A DNA stretch of 15,192 nucleotides from JAAYPI01 sp036734385 (GTDB lineage: Bacteria > Bacteroidota > Bacteroidia > Bacteroidales > Paludibacteraceae). Each line of letters begins with the position of its first letter. Positions within the stretch are counted from its first letter, which is position 1. The translations under genes and the position numbers were made by a program. The notes below the pieces were generated by a model, which was given only the letters and a program-made list of their open reading frames with translations, was not told the origin of the DNA and ran no database searches. The stretch is from positions 1 through 15,192 of the forward strand of contig DAIMYQ010000035.1 of the NCBI GenBank assembly GCA_036734385.1, read 5' to 3'. Of this stretch, positions 6,805 through 15,192 are shown piece by piece.

Positions 6805-7977
6805 ATGATGCACCAAATGATAAAAGGAACATTTCCAACAGAAAAATTCAAAGAATTATCAACACCTTTTTATTTTTATGACACTAACCTGTTGAAGGAA
6901 ACTCTGACAACGTTGTGTAATGAAACGAAAAAGCACGCTATTCGGGCACATTATGCCGTTAAGGCAAATGCAAACAAAAAAATATTATCTATTATTGCCA
7001 ACTACGGATTAGGAGCTGATTGTGTGAGCGGAAACGAAATAAAAGCGGCTTTACAAGCCGGATTTCCTGCCTCGAAAGTAGTTTTTGCCGGAGTGGGTAA
7101 AGATGATTGGGAAATAAATTTTGCATTGGATAACGATATTTTCTGCTTCAATTGCGAGTCCATTCCTGAGATGGAAATAATTAACCAATTAGCAAAAGCT
7201 AAAAATAAAACAGCCTCTATTGCTTTACGCATTAATCCAAATGTAAAAGCAGATACCCACAGTTATATTACAACAGGAATTGCTGAAAATAAATTTGGGA
7301 TAAACATTGCCGATCTTGAAAAAGTATTGGGTATTACACAAGAATTGTCAAATGTTACATTAATCGGACTTCATTTTCATATTGGATCGCAAATTTGCGA
7401 AATGGACAATTTCCGATCGCTTTGTAACAGAGTAAATGAAATTCAAGAGTGGTTTTATGACCGCAATATTATTGTAGAAAACATAAATGTTGGTGGCGGT
7501 TTGGGCATCAATTATGAACATCCGAATCATTTTCCCATACCTGATTTTAAAGCATACATTGATGTTTTTAAACAACATTTAAAATTAAATCCTTCTCAAA
7601 CATTACACATAGAGCCTGGTCGATCGGTTGTAGCACAATGTGGTTCATTAATCGCCAAAGTGTTATATGTAAAAGAGGGAACAAACACTAAATTCGCAAT
7701 ACTTAATGCGGGAATGACGGATCTTATCCGTCCTGCTCTATACCAAGCTTACCACAGAATAGAAAACATCACATCTAATGGGGACACTGAAAAATACGAT
7801 GTTGTAGGACCAATTTGTGAATCATCAGATGTTTTCGGCAAAGCTTTCGATATCAATAAAGTAACAAGGGGTGATTTATTTGCTATTCGTTCTGCAGGAG
7901 CTTATGGGGAAGTTATGGCTTCGCAATACAACTTAAGAGAACTTCCGAAAGCTTACTTGTCTGAAGATTTATTTTAA
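6805..7977 (+). CDS. lysA: Diaminopimelate decarboxylase
   Basis: LysA is the PLP enzyme that decarboxylates meso-diaminopimelate to lysine, the last step of the pathway begun by lysC next door. The 390-residue sequence shows the Schiff-base lysine K53 in HYAVKANAN, the HIGSQ motif (192-196), GGGLGI, the EPGR phosphate-binding motif (270-273), the substrate-binding C338-E-S of the GPICESSDVFG segment, and AGAYGEVMASQYN near the end. Family 3-fold PLP barrel and C-terminal beta domain are thus complete. The first ATG is at 6805, a second follows at once, and the family-like start MIKGTFPTEKF begins at the ATG at 6817; the last could be the real start. A glycosyltransferase follows after 25 bases, probably on the same transcript. 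Confidence 0.95.
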   Translation: MMHQMIKGTFPTEKFKELSTPFYFYDTNLLKETLTTLCNETKKHAIRAHYAVKANANKKILSIIANYGLGADCVSGNEIKAALQAGFPASKVVFAGVGKDDWEINFALDNDIFCFNCESIPEMEIINQLAKAKNKTASIALRINPNVKADTHSYITTGIAENKFGINIADLEKVLGITQELSNVTLIGLHFHIGSQICEMDNFRSLCNRVNEIQEWFYDRNIIVENINVGGGLGINYEHPNHFPIPDFKAYIDVFKQHLKLNPSQTLHIEPGRSVVAQCGSLIAKVLYVKEGTNTKFAILNAGMTDLIRPALYQAYHRIENITSNGDTEKYDVVGPICESSDVFGKAFDINKVTRGDLFAIRSAGAYGEVMASQYNLRELPKAYLSEDLF

Positions 7978-8002
7978 GAATATATATACATATTAAACAA
8001 AA

Positions 8003-9169
8003 ATGATTTCATTATTCGAATCATCTCCGAGCATTTTTGAAATTGTGCTTTTAGCATTATTTTCATGTGCTTTTTTAGTGCAATTGTTTTACTATCTTTT
8101 TTATTTTACGAAAATGATTTCATACAGCAAAAAAGTAAAAAAAGGATTAGTGAAATTTGAGGAATCACAGCCCCCTGTTTCTATTATTATCTGTGCCAAA
8201 AATGAATCAGAGAATTTGGAAAAATTTTTACCCTCTGTTCTTGAACAAGATTATCCGAATTTTGAAATAATCGTTGTAAATGATGGCTCTTCTGATGATA
8301 GCGAAGATGTCTTAGTAAAACTAAAACAAAGATATTCGAATCTTCAGACAACTTTTGTACCCGAAATTGCCAAATTTGTTGATTCGAAAAAATTTGCCGT
8401 CGTTTTAGGAATAAAGGCAGCAAAAAACGAATTATTGCTTTTTACAGATGCTGATTGTGTTCCAACAAGTAAGAATTGGATTACCAATATGGTTCGTAAT
8501 TTTGATAACGAGACTGAAATTGTGTTAGGATACGGCGGATATTCAAAGGCAAAAGGATTTCTCAATTGTCTTATAAAATATGACACTCTATTTATTGCTA
8601 TTCAGTACTTTAACTATGCTCTAGCGAAAAAGGCTTATATGGGAGTGGGACGCAATATGGCATACCGCAAAAGTATGTTTTACAGGACAAAGGGATTTTC
8701 CTCTCACTTGAATTTACAATCCGGAGATGACGATTTATTTATTAATGAAACGACATCAAAAACGAACACACGCATAGAAATCTCGGAAGATAGTACAACT
8801 CTTTCTGTCCCCAAAACAACCCTAAAATATTGGTTCAACCAAAAAGAAAGACATCTTTCCACATCAAGACATTACAAGTTTCAAAGTAAACTATTAATTG
8901 CTACAGAAATTTTGTCTAGGTTCCTATTTTATGCAAGTATGATGTTGGTACTATGTTTTCTTAATCCTCTTGTTTCTATCATTGTCGGAAGTTTATTTTT
9001 GATTCGTTATATCATTCAACTTATTATTATAAACTTGTCTGCTAAAAAATTAGGAGAACAGAGATTTTATGTGTCTATTTTGATGTTTGATATTTTATTG
9101 CCAATTTTCAACTTATATCTAATGGGTAGAAGCTTATTAAGGGGAAAACAAAAATATAAGTGGAAATAA
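8003..9169 (+). CDS. Membrane-anchored family 2 glycosyltransferase
   Basis: This 388-residue protein has an N-terminal membrane segment (about 11-34), a GT-A catalytic domain and three probable membrane segments at the C-terminus (about 300-320, 322-344 and 358-376). The catalytic part has PVSIIICAKNE, the VVNDGSSDDS nucleotide-sugar motif, the metal-binding D149-A-D151, and a GDDDLFINE segment followed by QKERHLSTSRHYK, which fits the acidic base and QxxRW-like region of processive-type GT2 enzymes. It likely transfers a sugar from a nucleotide donor at the inner membrane, for polysaccharide or lipid decoration. The acceptor is unknown. It follows lysA by 25 bases and is followed by bamD after a new promoter, so its place between lysine genes and outer-membrane assembly is positional rather than a clear pathway link. 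Confidence 0.9.
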   Translation: MISLFESSPSIFEIVLLALFSCAFLVQLFYYLFYFTKMISYSKKVKKGLVKFEESQPPVSIIICAKNESENLEKFLPSVLEQDYPNFEIIVVNDGSSDDSEDVLVKLKQRYSNLQTTFVPEIAKFVDSKKFAVVLGIKAAKNELLLFTDADCVPTSKNWITNMVRNFDNETEIVLGYGGYSKAKGFLNCLIKYDTLFIAIQYFNYALAKKAYMGVGRNMAYRKSMFYRTKGFSSHLNLQSGDDDLFINETTSKTNTRIEISEDSTTLSVPKTTLKYWFNQKERHLSTSRHYKFQSKLLIATEILSRFLFYASMMLVLCFLNPLVSIIVGSLFLIRYIIQLIIINLSAKKLGEQRFYVSILMFDILLPIFNLYLMGRSLLRGKQKYKWK

Positions 9170-9220
9170 GAAATCTTGTTAAAAAAATGTCTTTTATTTT
9201 CAGCATTCAGCACAAATATG

Positions 9221-9228
9221 TAAGTTTG
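9221..9228 (+). promoter_or_regulatory. Candidate -7 promoter element for bamD
   Basis: TAAGTTTG matches the TAnnTTTG consensus and lies 19 bases before the bamD ATG. The -33 region is T-rich but lacks a clean TTG, so the strength is uncertain. Confidence 0.5.
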
Positions 9229-9247
9229 CAGATTATTCGATATATCA

Positions 9248-10069
9248 ATGAATTATAAAAATTTTTACATTATAATTGGGATTTTGTTGGTTTTTAGCTC
9301 TTGCGGAAGTTACCAAAAGTTGCTAAAAAATCCTGACCCCGAGGTGAAATATCAAGCAGCTTTGGTATATTATGGAAAACAAGATTACACAAAAGCGGTT
9401 ACTTTACTAGAAGATGTTTCTTCTTTTTATAAAGGCACAGAAAAGGCTGAAAATATTTTGTATTTATTATCCAGCAGCTACTTTAATCAAAAAGATTATG
9501 TTTCTGCAACCCATTATTATACGCTTTATGTTTCATCTTACTTACGAGGAGGACATTACGAAGAATGCCTATATATGGAAGCATTTTGTTACTATAAAGA
9601 ATCCCCGATTCCAAAGTTAGACCAAACGGCTACAACAAAAGGAATAGAAAAATTTAAAGCGTTTATTGAAACCTATCCGAACAGTGATTATGCACCTAAT
9701 GCTAAAAAATATGTCATTGAATTAGAAGAAAAACTAGCAGAAAGAGAGTTGTTAAACACAAAAACATACTTCAACATAGGTAATTACAGAGGCAATAATT
9801 ATTACAGAGCGGCTATTGTGACGGCTGAAAATGCTCTTAAGGATTATCCTGACTCTCAATATGCTGAGGATTTTTCTTTTTTGATTGTACAATCCAAATA
9901 TGAAGAAGCTGTTCAGAGTGTTGCAGAGAAAGCAACAAAGCGAAGCGAAGACGCTTTAGATGAATGCTACTACTTTTTACGAGAATATCCTAAAACTGAA
10001 CAAAAAAGAGAAATACAAAGAATCACCAATTCCCTACAAAAAATACTCAAAAAACAATCTAATTTATAG
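9248..10069 (+). CDS. bamD: Outer membrane assembly lipoprotein BamD
   Basis: BamD is the essential lipoprotein partner of BamA in the complex that folds beta-barrel proteins into the outer membrane. This 273-residue protein has a signal peptide ending in the lipobox LLVFSSC, with C19 as the lipid-bearing residue, then the family-typical SYQKLLKNPDPEVKYQAALVYY. Alpha-helical TPR-like repeats follow (AVTLLEDVSSFYKGTEKAENILYLL, FKAFIETYPNSDYAPNAKKYV, AIVTAENALKDYPDSQYAEDF). The start codon fits a lipoprotein signal (MNYKNFYIII). It is followed after three bases by the omega-like gene, so the two are translationally close. The same order, bamD-rpoZ-coaBC-PorD/DUF4835-recN, is known from other Bacteroidota and argues that this is conserved core sequence. 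Confidence 0.92.
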   Translation: MNYKNFYIIIGILLVFSSCGSYQKLLKNPDPEVKYQAALVYYGKQDYTKAVTLLEDVSSFYKGTEKAENILYLLSSSYFNQKDYVSATHYYTLYVSSYLRGGHYEECLYMEAFCYYKESPIPKLDQTATTKGIEKFKAFIETYPNSDYAPNAKKYVIELEEKLAERELLNTKTYFNIGNYRGNNYYRAAIVTAENALKDYPDSQYAEDFSFLIVQSKYEEAVQSVAEKATKRSEDALDECYYFLREYPKTEQKREIQRITNSLQKILKKQSNL

Positions 10070-10072
10070 GCC

Positions 10073-10399
10073 ATGGATTACAAAAAAACAAACGCACCTA
10101 AAAGTACCATTACAAGAGATATAAACAGATTATCTGAAAATACCGGTAACATATACGAAACTGTTAAAATTATTGGGAAAAGAGCGAATCAGATCAGTGT
10201 CGAAATAAAATCTGACTTGGAAAAGAAATTGCAAGAGTTTTCTTCTAACAACATAGATAACCTTGAAGAAGTTTTTGAAAACAGAGAACAAATTGAAGTT
10301 TCAAAATATTACGAAAAACTTCCGAAACCAACACTTCTTGCCATACAAGAATATATTGAAGACAAAACGTACTACCGTAATCCTGCAAAAATCAAGTAA
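10073..10399 (+). CDS. rpoZ: Omega-like RNA polymerase subunit (Rpb6/RpoZ family)
   Basis: This 108-residue protein resembles the diverged omega subunit of Bacteroidota, which helps assemble and stabilise RNA polymerase. The central segment NIYETVKIIGKRANQISVEIKSDLEKKL contains the omega-like pattern of a helix with KRANQIS. The C-terminal half, with EVSKYYEKLPKPTLLAIQEYIEDKTYYRNP, is lineage-specific. It starts three bases after bamD and precedes coaBC; rpoZ beside coaBC is a common bacterial arrangement and supports the call. No other reading frame competes. Confidence 0.85.
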   Translation: MDYKKTNAPKSTITRDINRLSENTGNIYETVKIIGKRANQISVEIKSDLEKKLQEFSSNNIDNLEEVFENREQIEVSKYYEKLPKPTLLAIQEYIEDKTYYRNPAKIK

Positions 10400-10492
10400 T
10401 AAAAACGTTTTTTCACAATAATATAAGGGTAAAAGAATTGGTTTGGATTTATTTTCATGCCTGTATTCTTTTATCTTTTTTATTTTAAAACT

Positions 10493-11692
10493 ATGCTAAA
10501 AGGAAAAAAAATCATACTTGGAATAACAGGTAGCATTGCAGCTTATAAAGCGGCAATACTTGTTCGTGATTTGAAAAAAAAAGGTGCTGAAGTAAAAGTG
10601 ATAATGACCGCCAAGGCAAAAGAATTTATTACTCCTTTAACGATGGCGACCTTGTCTAAGAATCCAATACTTGTTGATTTTTTTGACCCTACCAACGGTA
10701 ATTGGAACAGTCATGTGAGTTTGGGTTTATGGGCTGATGCTTTCCTTATAGCTCCCGCATCTGCTAATACTATAGGCAAAATGTCGAATGGAATTGCGGA
10801 CAATCTTCTTTTAACAACTTATTTATCTTGCAAATGTCCCGTGTTTGTCGCTCCTGCAATGGACTTGGATATGTATGCACACCCTATCACTCAGCAAAAT
10901 TTAAGAAAATTGCAATCTTTTGGCAATCATATTATTGAGCCGAAAAACGGAGAATTGGCGAGTGGTTTACAGGGCAAAGGAAGAATGGAAGAACCTGAAA
11001 TCATTGTGCAAAGACTATCTGATTTTTTCGATGAGAAATCTTGTCTGAATAACAAAAAAATTCTTATAACGGCAGGACCTACTTACGAAAAAATTGACCC
11101 TGTTCGTTTCATCGGAAATTACTCATCGGGCAAAATGGGGTATGCTTTGGCTGAAACATGTGCGGAAATGGGAGCTATCGTTTATTTAATCTCAGGACCA
11201 GTACAAATCAAAGCAATACATCCTAACATTAAAGTTATTCCGGTAGAATCGGCAAATGAAATGTACATTGCAACTCAAAAGTATTTTTTAAGTGCTGACG
11301 TTGCCATTTTATCTGCTGCAGTCGCTGACTTTTCGCCAAAAGAACCCACAGACAAGAAAATTAAACGAGAAAAAGAAAACTTAGCAATAGAGCTAGTTCC
11401 AACACAAGACATTGCAGCTAGTCTTGGAAGGATAAAAAAGGATAATCAAGTCCTTATCGGATTTGCCCTCGAAACAAACAATGAGAAGGCAAATGCGTTT
11501 GAAAAGCTACGTAAAAAGAATTTTGATTTTATCGTTCTGAATTCGCTAAATGATGAGCAAGCGGGATTTGGTTATGACACCAACAAGATTACAATCTTAG
11601 ATTCTCAAAACAATGAAGAGGTTTATGAATTAAAATCAAAAAAGGATGTTGCGAAAGACATCGTTGCGAAATTAACAACTCTACTAAAGTAA
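10493..11692 (+). CDS. coaBC: Bifunctional phosphopantothenoylcysteine decarboxylase/phosphopantothenate-cysteine ligase
   Basis: CoaBC performs two steps of coenzyme A synthesis: joining cysteine to phosphopantothenate (CoaB, C-terminal half) and FMN-dependent decarboxylation of the product (CoaC, N-terminal half). From the ATG at 10493 the protein has 399 residues; an upstream in-frame ATG at 10457 would add 12 hydrophobic residues not usual for the family, so I prefer 10493. CoaC motifs are GITGSIAAYKA, the NSHVSLGLWAD histidine, APASANTIGKMSNGIADNLL and PAMDLDMYAHP. CoaB motifs are TAGPTYEKIDPVRFIGNYSSGKMG, SAAVADFSPKEP with KIKRE, and GFALET. Two active-site variants stand out: PAMD instead of the common PAMN, and ASGLQGKGRM where many enzymes have a cysteine (ACG). 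A weak promoter-like pair (TTTG at 10442-10445, TATTCTTT at 10464-10471) lies upstream. Confidence 0.95.
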   Translation: MLKGKKIILGITGSIAAYKAAILVRDLKKKGAEVKVIMTAKAKEFITPLTMATLSKNPILVDFFDPTNGNWNSHVSLGLWADAFLIAPASANTIGKMSNGIADNLLLTTYLSCKCPVFVAPAMDLDMYAHPITQQNLRKLQSFGNHIIEPKNGELASGLQGKGRMEEPEIIVQRLSDFFDEKSCLNNKKILITAGPTYEKIDPVRFIGNYSSGKMGYALAETCAEMGAIVYLISGPVQIKAIHPNIKVIPVESANEMYIATQKYFLSADVAILSAAVADFSPKEPTDKKIKREKENLAIELVPTQDIAASLGRIKKDNQVLIGFALETNNEKANAFEKLRKKNFDFIVLNSLNDEQAGFGYDTNKITILDSQNNEEVYELKSKKDVAKDIVAKLTTLLK

Positions 11693-11733
11693 TTTGACTC
11701 ATATCTGTAAATTGCAAATTTAAAAACATAAGC

Positions 11734-12630
11734 ATGAGAAAGTTTTTCATATCGTTATTGGTTTCATTTACAATGCTATGCTCTCTTAATGCACAAGAAC
11801 TCATTTGTAATGTAACCGTAAATTCAGACAAAATTTCGGGAACGAACAAACAGATTTTTCAAAGTCTAGAAAAATCAATTAAAGAATACATGAATGGACA
11901 AAGTTGGACGGATTTTGTTTTTGATAGTAACGAACGCATTGATTGTTCTTTTTTTATCACGGTAAAAAAACACGATAGCGATACTGATTTCCAATGTGAT
12001 ATACAAGTTCAAGCTCGTCGCAGTGTTTTTAACAGTTCCTACTACACCCCTCTCTTGAATTTTAAAGATGAAAATTTTGATTTTACATATGCAGAAAATG
12101 AGCCTTTACTATTTACGGAAAATACATTTGGAACAAATCTTACCGCTGTGTTAGCTTATTATGCATATGTAATTATAGGATTAGATGCCGACTCTTACTC
12201 AAATTTAGGAGGAAATCCGTTCTTTGAAAAAGCAGAAAAAATCACTAATCTTGCCCAAAGCACCTCTGAAACGGGATGGAAAGCTTTTGAAAGTTCGAAA
12301 AACAGGTATGCACTAATCAACAATCTAATTGATGAAAGTTTACGACCATATAGGACTTTCTTCTATCAATACCATCGTTTTGCTTTAGATGAAATGCACG
12401 TTTCAATAGAAAAAAGCAGAGCCCTCATTGATGAAGGAATGCCAACACTTCTTTCAGCTTATAAGGCAAGACCTTCCGCTATTTTATTACAAGTTTTTAC
12501 AGAAACAAAAGCTGATGAATTAGTCGACATTTTTTCAGGAGGGACTGCAAAAGAAAAAAAGGATGTTTACGAAACACTGATGTCTATTACACCATCTCTT
12601 ACCAATCGATTAGAACGCATAAAACAATAA
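11734..12630 (+). CDS. porD: DUF4835 protein, type IX secretion PorD-like
   Basis: This 298-residue protein starts with a Sec signal peptide (MRKFFISLLVSFTMLCSLNA, cleavage probably before QE), so it is exported. The mature start QELICNVTVNSDKISGTNKQIFQSLEKSI and the later NLTAVLAYYAYVIIGLDADSYSNLGG match my recollection of the DUF4835 family, which some databases name PorD, a factor linked with the type IX secretion system of Bacteroidota. Its position between coaBC and recN is the usual one for this family. It ends six bases before recN, so they share a transcript. The molecular role is not established from sequence; no catalytic motif is visible. The symbol rests on family memory and synteny, not on a search. 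Confidence 0.7.
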   Translation: MRKFFISLLVSFTMLCSLNAQELICNVTVNSDKISGTNKQIFQSLEKSIKEYMNGQSWTDFVFDSNERIDCSFFITVKKHDSDTDFQCDIQVQARRSVFNSSYYTPLLNFKDENFDFTYAENEPLLFTENTFGTNLTAVLAYYAYVIIGLDADSYSNLGGNPFFEKAEKITNLAQSTSETGWKAFESSKNRYALINNLIDESLRPYRTFFYQYHRFALDEMHVSIEKSRALIDEGMPTLLSAYKARPSAILLQVFTETKADELVDIFSGGTAKEKKDVYETLMSITPSLTNRLERIKQ

Positions 12631-12636
12631 GTTTAT

Positions 12637-14289
12637 ATGTTAAAAACTCTCCACATAGAGAACTACGCTCTTATCAAAAATTTAGATCTTATTTTTGATA
12701 AAGGTTTCTCTGTTATTACCGGAGAAACAGGTGCCGGAAAATCAATTATGTTAGGGGCATTGGGATTACTATTAGGTCAACGCTCTGATATCAAAGCAAT
12801 TAAAGAAGGAGAGCTAAAATGTATTTTAGAAGCCGACTTTGATATTGAGCATTATCACCTGCAAGAGTTATTTGATGAAAACGACATCGATTATGACCCT
12901 AATTGCATTATCCGAAGAGAAATTCTCACTTCAGGAAAATCTAGAATGTTCGTCAACGATACGCCTGTAAATATTCAATTTTTAAAACAACTTGGCGAAA
13001 AATTATTGGATATTCATTCTCAATACGAGAATCTGCTCATAAAAGATAACTTATTTCAGCTTAATGTTATTGATGCTATTGCTGAGAACAGAAATATTTT
13101 GGAGGATTACATCAATACATTTACAGCATACAAAAAAGCTGAGAGGCAATACGAAGATTTACTCATTTTTTCTGAGAAAGAAAAAGCCAATTATGATTAT
13201 CTGTCCTTTCAATTTGAACAACTTAGTAGTGCCGGTTTATCAAGCAATGAACAAGAAGAGTTAGAAAGAGAACAAACCATGCTTTCTCATGCGGAAGAAA
13301 TCAAAACAATATTATACAAATCACAACTTTTACTTGACAACGAAGAAATCGGAATCTTATCGGTAATCAAAAATGCGATAAACAATCTCCAATCTATCAC
13401 CCATGTTTATACGAAAGCGGAAAACCTCTATGAACGTCTTAATTCTTGCTTTATCGACTTAAAAGACATTGCCGAAGAGCTAAATAAACAAGAAAACAAT
13501 ATTGAGTCTCAACCCGAAAGACTTGAATTTATTAATAATAGGCTTGATACCATTTATTCCCTATGTCAGAAGCATAAAGTAACAAACTTGGAAGACCTTA
13601 TCGCTCTGCAAAATTCATTAAAAGAACAGCTAGACAAGCTGGATTCTTTTGATTCTGAATTAGAACGTCTTAGCAAGCTTAAAGAAGAGCTTTTGAAGGA
13701 AGTATTGACAATTGGAGAAAATTTAAGCAAAAAGCGTAAATCGGCTGCAAAAAAAATAGAGAAAACGATGATTGAACAGCTATCCGTTTTAGGAATGCCA
13801 AATGTTCAATTTGTAATTGAAATAACAAAAAAAAACGTTCCGGATATCACCGGTTGCGATTACATTTCTTTCCTCTTTTCTGCCAACAAAAATGTTTCAC
13901 CTAAAGCTGTCTCACAAATAGCCTCAGGGGGGGAAATATCCCGCGTAATGCTCTGCCTGAAATCACTTATTGCAACTGCTTCTAATTTACCAACTATCAT
14001 CTTTGATGAAATAGACACAGGTGTTTCCGGTGAGATTGCTGATAAAATGGGAAATATCATGAAAGAAATGGGGGGCAAAATTCAAGTCATTTGCATTACT
14101 CATTTACCGCAAATAGCAGCCAAAGGCACTAAACACTACCGCGTTTATAAAATAGAAGAAGAAACTTCTGAAACCAAAGTTGTATTGTTGAATGCAAAAG
14201 AGCGTGTACAAGAAATTGCCAAAATGCTCAGCGGAAGTAATTTGACAGAAGCCGCATTGAAAAATGCAGAAGAATTACTTAAACAATAA
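12637..14289 (+). CDS. recN: DNA repair ATPase RecN
   Basis: RecN is an SMC-like ATPase acting in recombinational repair of double-strand breaks. The 550-residue sequence has the N-terminal MLKTLHIENYALIKNLDL, Walker A GETGAGKS (29-36), a long charged coiled-coil middle (about 150-370), the ABC signature ASGGEISRVML (429-439) and Walker B TIIFDEIDTGVSG with D457 and E458, then the CITHLPQIAAKG switch region. Length and layout are normal for the family and the gene appears intact. The ABC signature is encoded with a run of seven G (13927-13933), unusual in this AT-rich window. It is the last gene of the plus-strand run; its last 15 bases overlap the end of a convergent glycosyltransferase gene. 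Confidence 0.97.
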   Translation: MLKTLHIENYALIKNLDLIFDKGFSVITGETGAGKSIMLGALGLLLGQRSDIKAIKEGELKCILEADFDIEHYHLQELFDENDIDYDPNCIIRREILTSGKSRMFVNDTPVNIQFLKQLGEKLLDIHSQYENLLIKDNLFQLNVIDAIAENRNILEDYINTFTAYKKAERQYEDLLIFSEKEKANYDYLSFQFEQLSSAGLSSNEQEELEREQTMLSHAEEIKTILYKSQLLLDNEEIGILSVIKNAINNLQSITHVYTKAENLYERLNSCFIDLKDIAEELNKQENNIESQPERLEFINNRLDTIYSLCQKHKVTNLEDLIALQNSLKEQLDKLDSFDSELERLSKLKEELLKEVLTIGENLSKKRKSAAKKIEKTMIEQLSVLGMPNVQFVIEITKKNVPDITGCDYISFLFSANKNVSPKAVSQIASGGEISRVMLCLKSLIATASNLPTIIFDEIDTGVSGEIADKMGNIMKEMGGKIQVICITHLPQIAAKGTKHYRVYKIEEETSETKVVLLNAKERVQEIAKMLSGSNLTEAALKNAEELLKQ

Positions 14290-15192
14290 CTGAGAAAACT
14301 TGCTTTTCTTTTTAAAGAAAAAATCAACTAAAATGCTGTTTTTATAAATTTCAGGAATACACAAAACCTTGGTTGCTTGAATATTTGCTTTTCTTTTTTC
14401 TTGGAAACCTTTTCTCATCTTATGATAGTCAATTCTAGCCCTGATTACTGCAAAAGAGTTCTTTGGCTTCATCTGTAAAAGCATAATAAATGCAGCAGCA
14501 TAATCTAAAAAAAAACGCAGAAAGAACACTCTGCAAAAATCTTTTGGAAGAATATTTTTATACAATAATAACAGATTATTGCGGTAATTCAAGTATGTTT
14601 TTTGGGGATTTTCTTTATTCAAAGTTCCTCCACCAAGGTGATAGACAGCACTTTGTGGGACACAAACAATTTCTCCTCCACGAGATTTTATTCTCCAGCA
14701 AAGGTCAATCTCTTCCATATGAGCAAAAAAGAATTCATCAAAACCGCCCAATGCTAAAAAATCAGCTAATCGAATAAAAAGACAAGCCCCTGTTGCCCAA
14801 AAAATAGACTTTACCTCATCGTACTGAGCTTCATCTCTTTCCAAGTAGCTAACAATGCGACCACGACAAAAAGGAAAACCCAAAGTATCAATATAGCCGC
14901 CGCAAGCACCTGCAAACTCAAAAATATCACGGTGTTGGTAGCTTAATATTTTCGGCTGACAAGCAACCGTTTTCGGGTGTTCATCAAGATGTTTGATAGG
15001 TTCCGATAACCAATCGGGGGTAACTTCCACATCCGAATTCAAAAGAACCACATATTCAGCTGAAACCTCTTGCAATCCTCTATTGTATCCACCGGTAAAG
15101 CCATAATTAGCATCCAACTGAACTATTCGAACTTGTTGGTCATATTCTTTTTTTAGAAAATCAATGGAATCATCTGTCGAACCGTTATCAAT
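14275..15192 (-). CDS. Family 2 glycosyltransferase, rhamnosyltransferase-like, 5' end outside window
   Basis: The reading frame enters from the right edge and gives 305 residues before its TAA at 14275-14277. Its first visible residues, IDNGSTDDSIDFLKKEY (from 15192), are the GT2 nucleotide-binding motif, so the start codon lies outside the window; only the extreme N-terminus is missing. Further motifs are NYGFTGGYNRGL, the metal-binding LLNSD with VEVTPDWL, the ATGACLFIRLADFLALGGFDEFFFAHMEEIDLCWRIKSRGGEIVCVPQSAVYHLGG block typical of rhamnosyltransferase-like GT2 enzymes, and a basic C-terminal region that may bind membranes. It probably adds a sugar to a surface polysaccharide or O-antigen-like glycan. 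Sugar and acceptor cannot be told. It is convergent with recN and overlaps its end. Confidence 0.9.
   Translation of the reverse strand: MDNGSTDDSIDFLKKEYDQQVRIVQLDANYGFTGGYNRGLQEVSAEYVVLLNSDVEVTPDWLSEPIKHLDEHPKTVACQPKILSYQHRDIFEFAGACGGYIDTLGFPFCRGRIVSYLERDEAQYDEVKSIFWATGACLFIRLADFLALGGFDEFFFAHMEEIDLCWRIKSRGGEIVCVPQSAVYHLGGGTLNKENPQKTYLNYRNNLLLLYKNILPKDFCRVFFLRFFLDYAAAFIMLLQMKPKNSFAVIRARIDYHKMRKGFQEKRKANIQATKVLCIPEIYKNSILVDFFFKKKSKFSQLLFK

Noticed and set aside
10457..10492. Upstream ATG extending CoaBC by 12 residues
   Set aside because: The extension is hydrophobic and not part of the family N-terminus, which begins at MLKGKKIILGITGS from the ATG at 10493.
14304..14321. TTTTCTTT/AAAGAAAA inverted repeat as a terminator between recN and the glycosyltransferase
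   Set aside because: The loop is only two bases, the stem is nearly all A-T, and it lies in Lys/Phe-rich codons of the minus-strand gene.
15115..15117. TTG as start of the right-edge glycosyltransferase
   Set aside because: The frame continues upstream to the window edge and encodes the GT2 motif DNGSTDDS, so the TTG is an internal leucine codon.

Overview
This window looks like a chromosomal segment from a low-GC member of the Bacteroidota, most likely Bacteroidales. The reasons are: Bacteroidota-type promoter cores (TAnnTTTG, one with TTG 19 bases upstream), no obvious Shine-Dalgarno sequences, a Bacteroidota-type omega-like RNA polymerase subunit next to bamD, and a DUF4835/PorD-like protein between coaBC and recN.

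Left part (1-1758): a strong hairpin with a T tract at the very edge ends an unseen plus-strand gene. Two minus-strand genes follow: an M42 metallo-aminopeptidase and a small IS1595-type zinc-ribbon protein that lacks the DDE nuclease domain.

Centre (about 1700-5320): a self-contained plus-strand cassette with its own promoter and a strong terminator. It encodes an ArsM-like SAM methyltransferase, a 34-residue peptide with five cysteines, a perfect 10-bp hairpin, a radical SAM/SPASM protein of the peptide-maturase type, and a thioredoxin fused to the N-terminus of a thioredoxin reductase. A tiny Cys-rich peptide directly before a SPASM enzyme suggests a ribosomally made, post-translationally modified peptide (RiPP) or a thiol-rich metal or metalloid ligand. 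The methyltransferase and thiol reductase point to sulfur, arsenic or similar chemistry. This is the most interesting part of the window.

Right part (5321-14289): a plus-strand run of core genes. lysC and lysA (aspartate kinase and diaminopimelate decarboxylase, lysine and cell-wall precursor synthesis) are followed by a membrane-anchored family 2 glycosyltransferase. After a further promoter come bamD, an omega-like rpoZ, coaBC, a PorD/DUF4835-like exported protein and recN.

Right edge (14275-15192): a convergent minus-strand family 2 glycosyltransferase overlaps the end of recN by 15 bases and runs out of the window, so its N-terminus is missing. No intergenic stretch exceeds 300 bases. 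I saw no tRNA, rRNA, CRISPR array or complete insertion sequence.
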